A stretch of DNA of 64,000 bases from Amarobacter sp964507025 (GCA_964507025.1 CAZDOK010000005.1:1-64000), one strand, 5' to 3'; positions 34,672-43,753 are shown, counted from the first letter of the stretch. The notes: generated by a model not told the origin, from the letters alone. Numbers and translations are program-made.

Positions 34672-35067
34672 ATGGCAACCAAAGTTGAAGAGGCCCTGGA
34701 AATCATCAAGGGGATGACCCTGCTCGAACTGCGCGACCTGAACAAGGCGATCGAGGACGAGTTCGGCATCACGGCCGCCGCGCCGATGGTGATGGCGGCG
34801 GGCGCCGCACCGGCCGCGGGTGGGGCTGCTCCGGCCGCCGCCGACGAAGAGAAGACGGAGTTCAACGTCGTCCTCAAGAGCTTCGGCGACAACAAGATCA
34901 ACGTCATCAAGGCGATCCGTGAGGTCGTCAGCGGCCTGGGTCTGAAGGAAGCGAAGGACCTCGTCGAGGCCGCTCCGGCCAAGGTGAAGGAAGGCATCGG
35001 CAAGGAAGAGGCTGAGTCGATCAAGGCGAAGCTGACCGAAGCCGGCGCGACCGTCGACATCGAATAA
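34672..35067 (+). CDS. rplL: 50S ribosomal protein L7/L12
   Basis: A 131-residue L7/L12 protein. It has the N-terminal dimerisation domain (LEIIKGMTLLELRDLNKAIE), an Ala/Pro/Gly hinge (AAGAAPAAGGAAPAA) and the C-terminal factor-binding domain (KINVIKAIREVVSGLGLKEA, LVEAAPAKVKEGI). It recruits elongation factors to the ribosome. SD GGAGAG precedes the ATG. It follows rplJ by 61 bases. Confidence 0.96.
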   Translation: MATKVEEALEIIKGMTLLELRDLNKAIEDEFGITAAAPMVMAAGAAPAAGGAAPAAADEEKTEFNVVLKSFGDNKINVIKAIREVVSGLGLKEAKDLVEAAPAKVKEGIGKEEAESIKAKLTEAGATVDIE

Positions 35068-35098
35068 TCACCTTCCGCCCGCGGGAAGCACCACAGGG

Positions 35099-35118
35099 GC
35101 CCGGCAGCAGTGCCGGGC
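35099..35118 (+). terminator. Hairpin after rplL
   Basis: GCCCGGCA / TGCCGGGC with a 4-base loop, between the convergent rplL and antiporter genes. No T run. Confidence 0.5.
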
Positions 35119-35134
35119 TCGTGTCGTCCCGGAA

Positions 35135-36853
35135 TCAGGCCGGGTGGTCGTGCTCAGCAGCGGCGTAGTGGATATCGCGGACTGCGTCTGAAAGATGCAG
35201 TGCTTCCTCGGCGTCGAATCCCAGCGCGACAAACGTCTGGCGCATGAGTTCGAGCCCACCCTCGAATTCGGGGACGACGACTTCGGTTGCCCCGAGACCG
35301 CGCAGGACGTGGATTTCGCCGCCCGTGCGCGCCCGGACCAGGATCGGTACGGTCGGCGCGATGGCGCGGGTCGCGGCAACCGAGACGAGCGCCGTGCTCT
35401 CGTCGGGGACGGTCACGACGACGGCGCGAGCATGCTGCAGCTCGGCCCGTTCGAGAACTTCGTGGCGGCCCGCATCGCCCCAGATCGTGGGAATGCCGGC
35501 GGCGTTCAGGCGGCGCGCGCGTTCGAGGTCGGCTTCGACGACGGTAAACGGCGCGCCAACTTGCCCCAGCGCGTGCCCCGTGAGCTCGCCAACCCGGCCA
35601 TAGCCGATGATGACGACGTGGCCCGCCTGGGGTAGGCGCGGCTGTGGGAGCTCGCCCTGGCGATTGATGAATCGCCAGACCGGGCCAAAGCGGTGAAGCG
35701 CGGCTTCAATGACCGGGATCGAGCGGAACGCGATCGGGTTGAGAACAATGGAGGTCGCCGCGGCAGCCAGGATGACGTTGTAGGTGACCGGCGTCATCAG
35801 GCCGCTGCCGAGGGATTCATCCGCAATGATGAACGAGAACTCGCCGAGCTGGGCCAGACCGGCCCCCACGACCAGGGCTGTGCGTGCCGGGTAGGGGAAC
35901 ACGGCCGCGGTCAGGAAAGCGATCGCAGCGTTGCCGAAGAGCACGAGCAACGTGACCGCCAGGTACAGGTCGAGGTTCTCGAAGACCAGGTCCGGGTCGA
36001 CGAGCATCCCCACCGAGACGAAGAACAGGACGGCGAACGCATCGCGCAGCGGGACCACGTCGGCGGCGACCTGGTGGCTGGTCACGGTCTCCGATACCAC
36101 GACGCCGGCCACGAAAGCGCCGAGCGCGACGGAGAGGCCGAAGGCGGCGGCGCTGGTGGCGATACCCAGGGCCCCCGCGACGAACGCGAGGATGAAGAGC
36201 TCCCGGCTACCGGTGCGGGCCACGAGGGAGAGCAGCCTGGGCAAGAGCCGCGCACCGAAGACCAGCATGATGCTGACGAAGACGGCCGCCTTGGCCACGG
36301 CCAGCGCCAGGTTACGCCAGAAGTCCCCTTCGTGGCCGGGCTCCAGCGTGGGGAGCATGGCGAGGGTGATGATGGTGAGGAGGTCCTGGGCGATGAGCCA
36401 GCCGATCGCGACGCGGGCATGGACGGTGCCCATGAGCCCGCGGTCTTCGACCGAGCGAATGAGGACGACCGTCGAGGCGATGCTGACGGCCAGGCCGAGG
36501 GCGAGCGCCTCCCTTCCCGGCATGCCAAACGCGAGGCCGAGCGCGGCCCCCGCGGCTGTGGCCAGGGTGACCTGGATGAGCGCCCCGGGGATCGCGATGC
36601 GGCGGACCGTAAACAGGTCGGCGAGGTTGAAGTGGAGACCGACACCGAACATGAGGAAGATGACGCCGAGGTTCGCAAGTTCCTCGATGGCTTCCGCGTC
36701 CGCGTCGTAACCGGGCGTGAGCGGGGAGATGACCAGGCCAGCCGCGAGGTAGCCGACTATAGGCGAAATGCCCGCGAGGCGCGCGAGAATTCCGCCCGCG
36801 ACGGCAAGGCCGAGTGCCGTCGCGATCGACGTCAGCAGGGAGAAATCTTCCAA
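35135..36853 (-). CDS. Kef/YbaL-type cation:proton antiporter with TrkA-N domain
   Basis: A 572-residue CPA2-family antiporter. About twelve membrane helices (SPIVGYLAAGLVISPLTPG, GVIFLMFGVGLHFNLADLF, AQDLLTIITLAML) are followed by a cytoplasmic NAD-binding RCK/TrkA-N domain (HVVIIGYGRVGELTGHAL, VVEADLERARRL). Such proteins exchange K+ or Na+ for protons. The start is TTG, 7 bases after a TAGGCT -10 box, so the mRNA is probably leaderless. Confidence 0.9.
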   Translation of the reverse strand: MEDFSLLTSIATALGLAVAGGILARLAGISPIVGYLAAGLVISPLTPGYDADAEAIEELANLGVIFLMFGVGLHFNLADLFTVRRIAIPGALIQVTLATAAGAALGLAFGMPGREALALGLAVSIASTVVLIRSVEDRGLMGTVHARVAIGWLIAQDLLTIITLAMLPTLEPGHEGDFWRNLALAVAKAAVFVSIMLVFGARLLPRLLSLVARTGSRELFILAFVAGALGIATSAAAFGLSVALGAFVAGVVVSETVTSHQVAADVVPLRDAFAVLFFVSVGMLVDPDLVFENLDLYLAVTLLVLFGNAAIAFLTAAVFPYPARTALVVGAGLAQLGEFSFIIADESLGSGLMTPVTYNVILAAAATSIVLNPIAFRSIPVIEAALHRFGPVWRFINRQGELPQPRLPQAGHVVIIGYGRVGELTGHALGQVGAPFTVVEADLERARRLNAAGIPTIWGDAGRHEVLERAELQHARAVVVTVPDESTALVSVAATRAIAPTVPILVRARTGGEIHVLRGLGATEVVVPEFEGGLELMRQTFVALGFDAEEALHLSDAVRDIHYAAAEHDHPA

Positions 36854-36866
36854 CGAGTAAAGCCTA
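36854..36866 (-). promoter_or_regulatory. Leaderless promoter of the antiporter gene
   Basis: TAGGCT on the minus strand, seven bases, then the TTG start at 36853. Confidence 0.4.
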
Positions 36867-36894
36867 CAGGTGATCCGCCCGTGGCGGCGGAGCC

Positions 36895-37932
36895 TCAGGC
36901 GTGAGGAAGCAGCACTACCTTGCAGTCGTGGGGATCGGCGAGCGCCTCGAAGGCGGCGGGCAGCTCATCCAGGGCGACCGTCCGGGTGATCATCGGCGAG
37001 GTGTCGATGCTGCCATCGGCGAGCGCGGCCAAGGCGTCGGCGTATTCCGGCGGCGTGTAGCCGAGCACAAACTGGAGCGTGAGCTGCTTATTGATGCCGA
37101 CCATCGGGAAGATCCGGTCTTCCTTCATGCAAACGCCGACAACCACAACCCGGCCCATTCGCCCAACGAGCTGCATCGCCTGGTGGAGCGTGCCTTGGAC
37201 ACCGACACATTCGAAGACGACCGGGGCCGGCGCGCCGGTGGCGCGCTCCACGGCGGCCGCCAGGTCTTCCTCGGCGGGGTTGACCACCAGGTCGGCGCCG
37301 AGCTGGCTGGCGAGCGCACTCCGCGGCCCGGCGTACTCCGAGACCGTCACGTGCCTCACGCCCTCCTTCTTGAGCCAGAGGAGCGTCATGAGGCCGATCG
37401 GCCCGGCACCCATGACGACGGCCGCCTCGCCGGGCTGCATGCGAGCCTCACGAACGGCGTGGAGACCCACGGCGCACGGTTCGGTGGTTGCCGCGACACG
37501 GTCGGGCACGGAGTCCGGGACCTTGAGCAGAAGCGGTGCGCTCATCACCACGTATTCGCCGTAAGCGCCGGGATACTTCGCGCTGTAGCCGAGAGCCACC
37601 ATGCCATTCGGCGACGCAGGGTCGACGAGCACCGGGATGGACGTGACGCGGCTCCCGGGAACCCACTCGGAGGCGCCCGGGCCGGCCTCGACCACCTCAG
37701 CGACGAACTCGTGCCCCATCACGATGCCAGCATCCGGCTGGTCGTTGTCCCAGGCGACGCTCCCGCTCATTCGCGAGGCAGCGACCATGTCGTCCATGTA
37801 CTTCGCGGCGTGAAGGTCCGAGCCGCAGATGCCGCAGGCAAGCACGCGGGCCAGCACCTGGCCGGGGCCGGGGGCGGGGCGGGGGATGGACTCGATGGCA
37901 AGCGTCTTTCCGCGAAGGACCATGGCTTTCAT
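36895..37932 (-). CDS. Zinc-dependent medium-chain alcohol dehydrogenase
   Basis: A 345-residue MDR-superfamily dehydrogenase. Catalytic zinc ligands are in CGICGSDLHA and MGHEFVAEV; the third is the glutamate/cysteine region TTEPCAVGLHAV. The Rossmann motif is VVMGAGPIGLMTLLW. The four-cysteine structural zinc loop is absent: the region after GHE reads VTSIPVLVDPASPNG. Substrate unknown. TACAGT at 37971-37976 is a possible -10 box. Confidence 0.85.
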   Translation of the reverse strand: MKAMVLRGKTLAIESIPRPAPGPGQVLARVLACGICGSDLHAAKYMDDMVAASRMSGSVAWDNDQPDAGIVMGHEFVAEVVEAGPGASEWVPGSRVTSIPVLVDPASPNGMVALGYSAKYPGAYGEYVVMSAPLLLKVPDSVPDRVAATTEPCAVGLHAVREARMQPGEAAVVMGAGPIGLMTLLWLKKEGVRHVTVSEYAGPRSALASQLGADLVVNPAEEDLAAAVERATGAPAPVVFECVGVQGTLHQAMQLVGRMGRVVVVGVCMKEDRIFPMVGINKQLTLQFVLGYTPPEYADALAALADGSIDTSPMITRTVALDELPAAFEALADPHDCKVVLLPHA

Positions 37933-38040
37933 CTGGGGTGGTTCGCCTCGGGCACAGGAATTGAGCGCGAACTGTAGCACAGGGGGCTGCGGGCAGCGGC
38001 CTCATTGCCCGGCGGTGGCGAGTTCGGCCAAACTCTGGGC

Positions 38041-38673
38041 ATGGGAGTTCACGGGGAGGGGCAGGCGCGGCATGGCCGACCGATCCTGCTGGCCACAAAC
38101 AACCCCGGAAAGGTGCGCGAGTTCCGGCGGTTGCTCGAACCCTTTGGCTTCGTCGCGGTCACGCCTGCCGAGGCGGGCGTCGCCGTTGAGGTGGAGGAGG
38201 ACGGCCAGAGCTACGCCGAGAATGCCATCCTGAAGGCGCGCGCCTTCGCCGGGGCGAGCGGGATGACCGCGCTTGCGGATGATTCGGGCATCGAGGTGGA
38301 CGCGCTCGGCGGCGGGCCGGGGATGTACTCGGCGCGCTATGGCGGCGCGGGGCTGGATGACCGGGGCCGCGTCGAACTGTTGCTCCGCGAACTGCGGGAC
38401 ATCGCCCCGGAGCAGCGGACGGCCCGCTACCGGGCGGTGGTGGCGATCGCGTTCGGGGGCAACGGGTCCGAGCCGGTGATCTTCGAGGGAGTTCAGGAGG
38501 GACGGATCGGCTTCGCCCCCCGCGGCGAACGCGGCTTCGGCTACGACCCGGTGTTCCTGCTTGCCGACGGGAGGACCCAGGCCGAGGCGACCGACGAAGA
38601 AAAGGACGAGATCAGCCACCGGGCCCAGGCGGTGAAGGCGGCGGCCCGCTACTTGCTGGGGATTCGGGATTGA
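38041..38673 (+). CDS. rdgB: XTP/dITP diphosphatase, RdgB/HAM1 family
   Basis: A 210-residue house-cleaning nucleotide pyrophosphatase that removes dITP and XTP. Signature segments: LLATNNPGKVREF, EDGQSYAENAILKA, ALADDSGIEVDALGGGPGMYSARY, and FGYDPVFLLADG near the C terminus. The ATG at 38041 is 6 bases after CAAACT and lacks a Shine-Dalgarno sequence. The stop overlaps the next ATG by one base. Confidence 0.93.
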   Translation: MGVHGEGQARHGRPILLATNNPGKVREFRRLLEPFGFVAVTPAEAGVAVEVEEDGQSYAENAILKARAFAGASGMTALADDSGIEVDALGGGPGMYSARYGGAGLDDRGRVELLLRELRDIAPEQRTARYRAVVAIAFGGNGSEPVIFEGVQEGRIGFAPRGERGFGYDPVFLLADGRTQAEATDEEKDEISHRAQAVKAAARYLLGIRD

Positions 38674-39173
38674 TGCCGCGCATGGTGGTCGCGGCGATGG
38701 GGTTGGCCCTCTGCGCAGCCGCCTGTGGCAGTCCGTCGAGCACCATCCCGGATGAGCCGGAGTGCCCGGCGGCGGCGCCGCTGCCCACGTCGCGGACCAC
38801 GCCCGGCGCTGTCTCGGTGCAGGCGTACTTCTCACGGGTGAGGGAAGGCACCAGCAGGTTGTACCAGTGGCGCGAGGAGCTGCGGGCGGACTACCCGGAG
38901 GACACGTTCTATCGCCGGGAGAACTTCCGGCCCGACTTCATCGCCTACGCCGACGAGACGATCTGCACAGCCCGGGCGCTGCAGGAGCTTTCGGCCCCCA
39001 TCCCGGCGCTCGAGGAGTTCGAGCGCCGGCTGGACGCTGCGCTCACCGCCCTGGTCGAACACACGGTCGCCGGGCGCGACGCCGTGCGGACGCGCAACGT
39101 CTCGGAGTACCGCGACTGGTTCGCCGGCGTCGACGAAGTGCTCGGCGAGGTGTTGGCGGCCGCACGGCGGTGA
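38673..39173 (+). CDS. Putative lipoprotein, unknown function
   Basis: A 166-residue exported protein with a lipoprotein signal (MVVAAMGLALCAAAC, lipobox CAAAC) and a mainly helical mature domain (LYQWREELRADYPEDTF, ICTARALQELSAPIPALEEF). I recognise no family. It overlaps the rdgB stop (TGATG) and lies 38 bases before lipA. Confidence 0.65.
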   Translation: MPRMVVAAMGLALCAAACGSPSSTIPDEPECPAAAPLPTSRTTPGAVSVQAYFSRVREGTSRLYQWREELRADYPEDTFYRRENFRPDFIAYADETICTARALQELSAPIPALEEFERRLDAALTALVEHTVAGRDAVRTRNVSEYRDWFAGVDEVLGEVLAAARR

Positions 39174-39199
39174 CCATCGACAGGGCACGGGCCAGCGCC

Positions 39200-39211
39200 G
39201 ACAATCGAACC
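39200..39211 (+). promoter_or_regulatory. Possible leaderless promoter of lipA
   Basis: GACAAT followed after six bases by ATG at 39212, without a Shine-Dalgarno sequence. It lies inside a tight gene cluster, so readthrough from upstream is also likely. Confidence 0.3.
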
Positions 39212-40177
39212 ATGGCCATACGCCACCCGGAACGCCCGGCCTGGCTCAAGGTGCGGTTCCCCGCCGGCGGCAAGTACGCCGAGCTCCAGGAACTGATGCG
39301 GAGCCAGGAACTTCACACAGTCTGCGAGGAAGCGCGCTGCCCGAACATCGGCGAGTGCTGGAGCCGCGGCACAGCGACGTTCATGATCCTCGGCGATACC
39401 TGCACGAGGTCGTGTGGCTTCTGCGCCGTAAAAACGGGCCGCCCCGGGACGGTCGATCGGGGCGAGCCGAAGCGCGTCGCGCTGGCCATTCAGCAGATGG
39501 GACTGCGCCACGCGGTGATCACGAGCGTGAACCGGGACGAACTGGCCGACGGCGGCGCGGAAATCTTCGCCGAAACCATCCGGTGGGTCCGCCGGCTCTC
39601 CCCCGGGACAACCATCGAGGTCCTCATCCCCGACTTCAAGGGCGATCGAGACGGGCTGGCCACCGTTCTCGACGCACAGCCGGAGATCCTGAACCACAAC
39701 ACCGAGACCGTGCCGCGGCTCTACCGCCAGGTGCGTCCGCAGGCCGTGTACGAGCGGTCGCTCGAGGTCCTGCGCCTGGCAAAGGAGCTGGACCCGGGCA
39801 CGGTGAGTAAGAGCGGCCTGATGGTTGGCCTGGGCGAAACAAAGGACGAACTCCTCGCTGTGTTCGAGGACCTGGCCGCCCACCAGGTTGAGGTGCTCAC
39901 GGTGGGACAGTATCTTCAGCCCACCCCGGCTCACCTGCCGATCGCCCGGTACTGGACCCCGGACGAGTTCGCTGAGCTGAAGGAAGCGGCCGAACAGTTG
40001 GGGTTCCGGCACGTGGAATGCGGGCCGCTGGTGCGGAGCTCGTATCACGCGGAGGAGCAGGCCGTCTCGGCCCGGGGCCCGCGGTTGACGCCCCGTGCGG
40101 CGAATTGGAGTAGCATCGAGCCCATCCCGTTGATGGAGGATCGGCATTCAAGGGAGCGCCCTAGGGGCAAGTCCTGA
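39212..40177 (+). CDS. lipA: Lipoyl synthase
   Basis: A 321-residue radical-SAM enzyme that inserts two sulfurs into octanoyl-carrier domains. Both iron-sulfur sites are visible: the auxiliary cluster CEEARCPNIGECW (C-x4-C-x5-C) and the radical-SAM CTRSCGFC (C-x3-C-x2-C). The conserved RSSYHAE motif, whose serine ligates the auxiliary cluster, is at about residue 282. A C-terminal extension of about 30 residues follows. lipB is not adjacent. Confidence 0.95.
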   Translation: MAIRHPERPAWLKVRFPAGGKYAELQELMRSQELHTVCEEARCPNIGECWSRGTATFMILGDTCTRSCGFCAVKTGRPGTVDRGEPKRVALAIQQMGLRHAVITSVNRDELADGGAEIFAETIRWVRRLSPGTTIEVLIPDFKGDRDGLATVLDAQPEILNHNTETVPRLYRQVRPQAVYERSLEVLRLAKELDPGTVSKSGLMVGLGETKDELLAVFEDLAAHQVEVLTVGQYLQPTPAHLPIARYWTPDEFAELKEAAEQLGFRHVECGPLVRSSYHAEEQAVSARGPRLTPRAANWSSIEPIPLMEDRHSRERPRGKS

Positions 40178-40200
40178 TTGCCAGGCTTCCGAAACGGACC

Positions 40201-40212
40201 TAGTTTCGGCGG
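40201..40212 (+). promoter_or_regulatory. Leaderless promoter of the kinase-like gene
   Basis: TAGTTT is followed after six bases by the GTG at 40213, which supports this start over the ATG at 40225. Confidence 0.35.
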
Positions 40213-40896
40213 GTGCAGCGCACAATGGTTGGAGAAGCAACCAGCCTGGACGAGGCGGAACACTACCGGCGCGAGGCGATCGGCGCGTTCGCGCACGAAA
40301 TCCGGACGCCGCTGACCTCCATCAAGATGGTGATGGAGCTGGCCCGCCGCCAGTCCAGCGACGGCCAGCTCGTGCTCGACCGGGAACTTGCGGAGATGCT
40401 GCGCACCTCCGTCCACGACCTGCAACACCTGGCTGACGACCTGCAGGAGACATCGCGCCTGGAACGGGGCCGCCTGGCCCTGGCGGCAGGCCCATGCGAG
40501 CTCGGTGCGGCGATCGAGGCTGCCCGAGACCTGCTGGATGGGCAGCCGGCCCTCGAAGTGGACTTCCACGGGACGCTGGAAGGTCCGTGGGACGCTCCCA
40601 GGCTGGTGCGCTCGCTCGCTGGGTTCGCCCTGTCGGTCAACCGGATCGGCGACGGGAGCGGGAAGGTGAGGCTGGAGGTGGCGGCCACGGGAGAGACCGT
40701 CGCCCTGCGTTTCGTGAGCGGCTCGCCCCGCGACGGCAATCTGCCGGTGGGGGCGGATGCAGGATTTTCGTTTTTTCGGGCACGCCAGCTTGTGCTTGCC
40801 ATGGGTGGATCCGTACACTCTACCCGAGCCGAGCGATTCGCGACATTCACTGTCGTACTCCCGCTCCGGGCGCCGGGGGGCGGTGCACGTGGTTGA
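40213..40896 (+). CDS. Histidine-kinase-like protein with degenerate ATPase domain
   Basis: A 227-residue soluble protein. The dimerisation domain has a normal H-box (FAHEIRTPLTSIKMV). The C-terminal part keeps the outline of a HATPase domain (FRARQLVLAMGGSVHS, FATFTVVLPL) but lacks the N-box asparagine and the D-x-G-x-G box (VSGSPRDGN). It probably cannot bind ATP normally. It is followed at once by a stand-alone receiver, so the pair may relay or scaffold phosphoryl groups. Confidence 0.7.
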   Translation: MQRTMVGEATSLDEAEHYRREAIGAFAHEIRTPLTSIKMVMELARRQSSDGQLVLDRELAEMLRTSVHDLQHLADDLQETSRLERGRLALAAGPCELGAAIEAARDLLDGQPALEVDFHGTLEGPWDAPRLVRSLAGFALSVNRIGDGSGKVRLEVAATGETVALRFVSGSPRDGNLPVGADAGFSFFRARQLVLAMGGSVHSTRAERFATFTVVLPLRAPGGGARG

Positions 40897-40900
40897 ATCG

Positions 40901-41254
40901 ATGAGAATTCTGCTTGCGGAAGATGAGCGCACCATTTCACGCCTGATCAAGCAGGTACTGACGAACGCGGGCCACGAAGTCACCGGTGTACAGAGTGCCG
41001 CCGAGGCGCTCGAACAACTGTCGGAGAACTCATTCGACCTCGTGTTGCTTGACCTGAACCTGGCCGACGGTGATGGGATGCGCGTGGTGAGCTCGCTAGA
41101 GCAACGGGGCGGTCCCGTACCCCCCGTGGTATTGATGACTGGTGAGGGGACGCTGGACAGCGACGACCCGCGGACGCGGCGGGTGGCTCGAGTCCTCCCG
41201 AAGCCGTTCGACCTGGAAGAGCTGGAACAGACGGTCAACTCCTTCGTAGCCTGA
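40901..41254 (+). CDS. Stand-alone response regulator receiver
   Basis: A 117-residue CheY-like receiver without output domain. Acidic pocket ED (LLAEDERTI), phosphorylation Asp in LVLLDLNLADGDG, Thr in LMTGEG and Lys in LPKPFD. A GTG at 40889 is in frame and would overlap the kinase-like gene by 8 bases. Confidence 0.85.
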   Translation: MRILLAEDERTISRLIKQVLTNAGHEVTGVQSAAEALEQLSENSFDLVLLDLNLADGDGMRVVSSLEQRGGPVPPVVLMTGEGTLDSDDPRTRRVARVLPKPFDLEELEQTVNSFVA

Positions 41255-41281
41255 TGCCGGGCCGGCCTCCGCGTGTACGGG

Positions 41282-41339
41282 TAGACTGGGCCCCATGAAG
41301 GTTTCATCGCCCGATTGCTTGCGCAGTGGCGGGACGTGA
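41282..41339 (+). promoter_or_regulatory. Promoter and 14-codon upstream ORF before the NnrS-like gene
   Basis: TAGACT (41282-41287) is followed after seven bases by ATG of a 14-codon frame (MKVSSPDCLRSGGT, stop at 41337-41339). The next gene starts at 41344, four bases after that stop. The arrangement suggests a leaderless leader peptide with translational coupling, but it may be chance. Confidence 0.35.
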
Positions 41340-41343
41340 GGGC

Positions 41344-42732
41344 ATGGGCGACATCCCGCTGGAGCCGCCGATTTCCCGGAACCCGGACGTGACACCGGCG
41401 GTCGAGGACCGCTCGTACCTGGGGTTCATCGCCGCGGCGCTGGCGGCGGCCCTCGCGGGCGGGTTCCTCCTGGCGACCTGGCTCCCGCTTGCAGCCACGG
41501 GCAACGCACCCGGACAGGACCGCGTGCCCTGGCTCATCCAGGCCCATGGTTGGATCCAGGTCCAGGGCTGGGCCGGGTTGTTCATCGCGGGCATGGCGGT
41601 CCGGTTGATGCCGCGGTTTGCGGGCCGGCCGCCCGTCCGGCGGAAGGTGACGATCCCGCTGCTGATCGTCCTTGCGACTCCGGTGGCCCTGCGCATCACG
41701 CTCCAGCCCTGGGCATCCGGAGAAGCGGCCGAGCTTGCGGCGTGGACCATCGGCGCGGGCTCGGCAGTGGGAGCCGCGTGGGTGGCAGGCATCCTCGCCG
41801 TCACGCTGGCGAGGGGCCGCAAGCCGCGCGACCCATGGCGGTACTTCGCCTGGGCGGGGGCCGCATGGTGGGGCGCACTGGCACTGATGCTCTGGGAGTG
41901 GGGCCGGCGCGCTGCTGACCACGAGGGCCTGACGCCGGTGGCGTGGGACGACGTGCTGACGTGGGCGGTGCTGCTCGGCCCGATCGGCAACTTCATCTGG
42001 AGCGTGCAAAGCCGGAGCGTCCCCATCTTCTTTGGACGCAGGACGCCCACGTGGCGGCAGGCGCTGGTCCCTGGGGTCGCCTACAACCTGGGATCCGCTC
42101 TTGTCGCGCTCTCCCTGGCGTACGAAGGCGAGACCGCCGCGCGGATGAGCGGGGCCGGGATGGCGCTCGCCGGTGCCGGGATGGCCTGGCTCGCGGTGAT
42201 TGCCGGCTCGGTGTGGGGCCAGGCGAAGCGCTTGCGCCCACGCGCCAGGCCCGCAGCCCGCTTCGTCCTCGCCGCGAACCTGAGCGCGGTCGTCGCGGGG
42301 GCCCTGCTCGTGTGGGCCGGGACGGAGGCGGCACTTGACGCCGAGTACGCGCGCTTCGCCGCCCGCGACGCGGCGCGGCATGTGGTGGGTATCGGGCTCG
42401 TGACGATGCTCATCCTGGGGATGGCGCGGTTGGTGGCGCCGGTATTCGCGCTCGAACGGACAGAGTCCGGGGTGCCGAAGCTCTACGAGCGCGCGCCGTT
42501 CTGGCTACTGTTGGCGGCACTGGTGCTGCGGGGCGGCTCGGCGCTGCTGGCCGACCAGATCAGTTACGACGCACGGATGCATGCAGCCGCCGCGGCCGGA
42601 GCAATGGCGTGGATGGCCCTGGCGGTGTTCGCGCTAAGCGTTGCCCGGGCGATCCGCAACGAAGGCGCGAACAAACGCGCACTCGAGGTCCAGGCCCGCG
42701 CTGCCGCCGAACGGCGGGCCAGGGGTCAGTAA
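41344..42732 (+). CDS. NnrS-like multi-pass membrane protein
   Basis: A 462-residue protein with about twelve membrane helices. The motif QAHGWIQVQGWAGLFIAGMA with MPRFAG resembles the HxHxQ...GW region of NnrS, a heme/copper membrane protein linked to nitric oxide stress. The C-terminal half repeats similar helix pairs (HVVGIGLVTMLILGMARL). Function is inferred from this motif only. Convergent with the DinB gene; the stops overlap by 7 bases. Confidence 0.6.
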   Translation: MGDIPLEPPISRNPDVTPAVEDRSYLGFIAAALAAALAGGFLLATWLPLAATGNAPGQDRVPWLIQAHGWIQVQGWAGLFIAGMAVRLMPRFAGRPPVRRKVTIPLLIVLATPVALRITLQPWASGEAAELAAWTIGAGSAVGAAWVAGILAVTLARGRKPRDPWRYFAWAGAAWWGALALMLWEWGRRAADHEGLTPVAWDDVLTWAVLLGPIGNFIWSVQSRSVPIFFGRRTPTWRQALVPGVAYNLGSALVALSLAYEGETAARMSGAGMALAGAGMAWLAVIAGSVWGQAKRLRPRARPAARFVLAANLSAVVAGALLVWAGTEAALDAEYARFAARDAARHVVGIGLVTMLILGMARLVAPVFALERTESGVPKLYERAPFWLLLAALVLRGGSALLADQISYDARMHAAAAAGAMAWMALAVFALSVARAIRNEGANKRALEVQARAAAERRARGQ

Positions 42733-43292
42733 GGAAGACCTTCGAGTCCGAAGAGCGTGCGGGCGTAGCTGGCGCGGCCAAGGTGGCCGTTGCCGTGCCC
42801 GATGAGCCCGTGGAGGATGGCCTCCATCCGCGGGATCGGGCCCCACGGCCGCATGACCTGGACCTCGGCAAGGTAGGCGTCGCTCATGCCGGCGATGCGC
42901 GGGACCACCGTGTCGAGCACGGCCCGGGTGTAGCGGTTGAACTCGGCGGGAGCGGGGAAGCGCATGCTGTAGGCGTCGTCCGGGTCCTGGCCCGTACCCT
43001 GGTCGACCTTCGGGAGGCCCCACTGTTCGTGGAAGTTGTGCTGGAGCCAGACCGGCTGCTCGCGGTCGAAGACGAAGTGGATGATGTTGTCGATGGTGCG
43101 GACGACGTGCCAGACGTCCCAGCCGATGCTGTTCGTGATGCCGCCGCGGGTGTCGCAGAGCTGCTCGACGGCGAGGCCCTCGGTGGCTCGCAGGGAGTAC
43201 TGGAGCACGCGGCCGGTAACGGTGGAGAGTTGCGCCTGGAGCGTGGGCGGATTGCCCATGCCGGGGAGATTGGGGATGCGGGGGGTGGACAC
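42726..43292 (-). CDS. DinB-superfamily protein
   Basis: A 188-residue four-helix protein of the DinB/YfiT type (metal-dependent, thiol-transferase-like). Possible metal histidines are in DVWHVVRTIDNI and LIGHGNGHLGRASY. The GTG at 43292 follows GGAGGA. Role unknown; relatives act in thiol metabolism or damage response. Confidence 0.65.
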   Translation of the reverse strand: MSTPRIPNLPGMGNPPTLQAQLSTVTGRVLQYSLRATEGLAVEQLCDTRGGITNSIGWDVWHVVRTIDNIIHFVFDREQPVWLQHNFHEQWGLPKVDQGTGQDPDDAYSMRFPAPAEFNRYTRAVLDTVVPRIAGMSDAYLAEVQVMRPWGPIPRMEAILHGLIGHGNGHLGRASYARTLFGLEGLPY

Positions 43293-43341
43293 TGCGCTTC
43301 CTCCGGAGGGACTGCGAGGCGCAAGCCTAACCGAAAAGCGG

Positions 43342-43737
43342 TCAGCCCGGGCCGAGGAGGTCCCACCGGTTGCCGGCGACATCGAGGAAGACGGCGAAAC
43401 GGCCGTAGGGCTCGGTGCGGGGCTCGGTCACGAACGCGACGCCCCGGTCGAGCATGCGCTGGTAGGCGGACTCGAAGTCGTCGACGCGGAGGAAGAGCCC
43501 GACCCGGCCAGCAAACTGCTGCCCGGCCACGGCATCCTGCGGGGGACCGTCGGCCCTGGCCAGCAGAACTCCCGTTTGGGCCCCCGGCGGGCGAACCACC
43601 ACCCAGCGCTTCGGCCGGTCATCGTTGGTAGTGGCTGGCGAGTCTTCAACCAGGTCGAATCCGAGTCTTTCGACGAAGAAGCGGATGGCTTCGTCGTAGT
43701 CGCGGACGACCAGTGCGATGAGTTCGAGGAATGCCAT
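43342..43737 (-). CDS. VOC (glyoxalase/bleomycin resistance) family protein
   Basis: A 131-residue single VOC domain made of two beta-alpha-beta-beta-beta units. Segments: ALVVRDYDEAIRFFVERLG, VLLARADGP, GLFLRVDDFESAYQRML and AVFLDVAGNRWDLLGPG. Metal ligands are not obvious at the usual places. Substrate unknown. Confidence 0.85.
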   Translation of the reverse strand: MAFLELIALVVRDYDEAIRFFVERLGFDLVEDSPATTNDDRPKRWVVVRPPGAQTGVLLARADGPPQDAVAGQQFAGRVGLFLRVDDFESAYQRMLDRGVAFVTEPRTEPYGRFAVFLDVAGNRWDLLGPG

Positions 43738-43753
43738 TACTGGCGGGCCCGCG

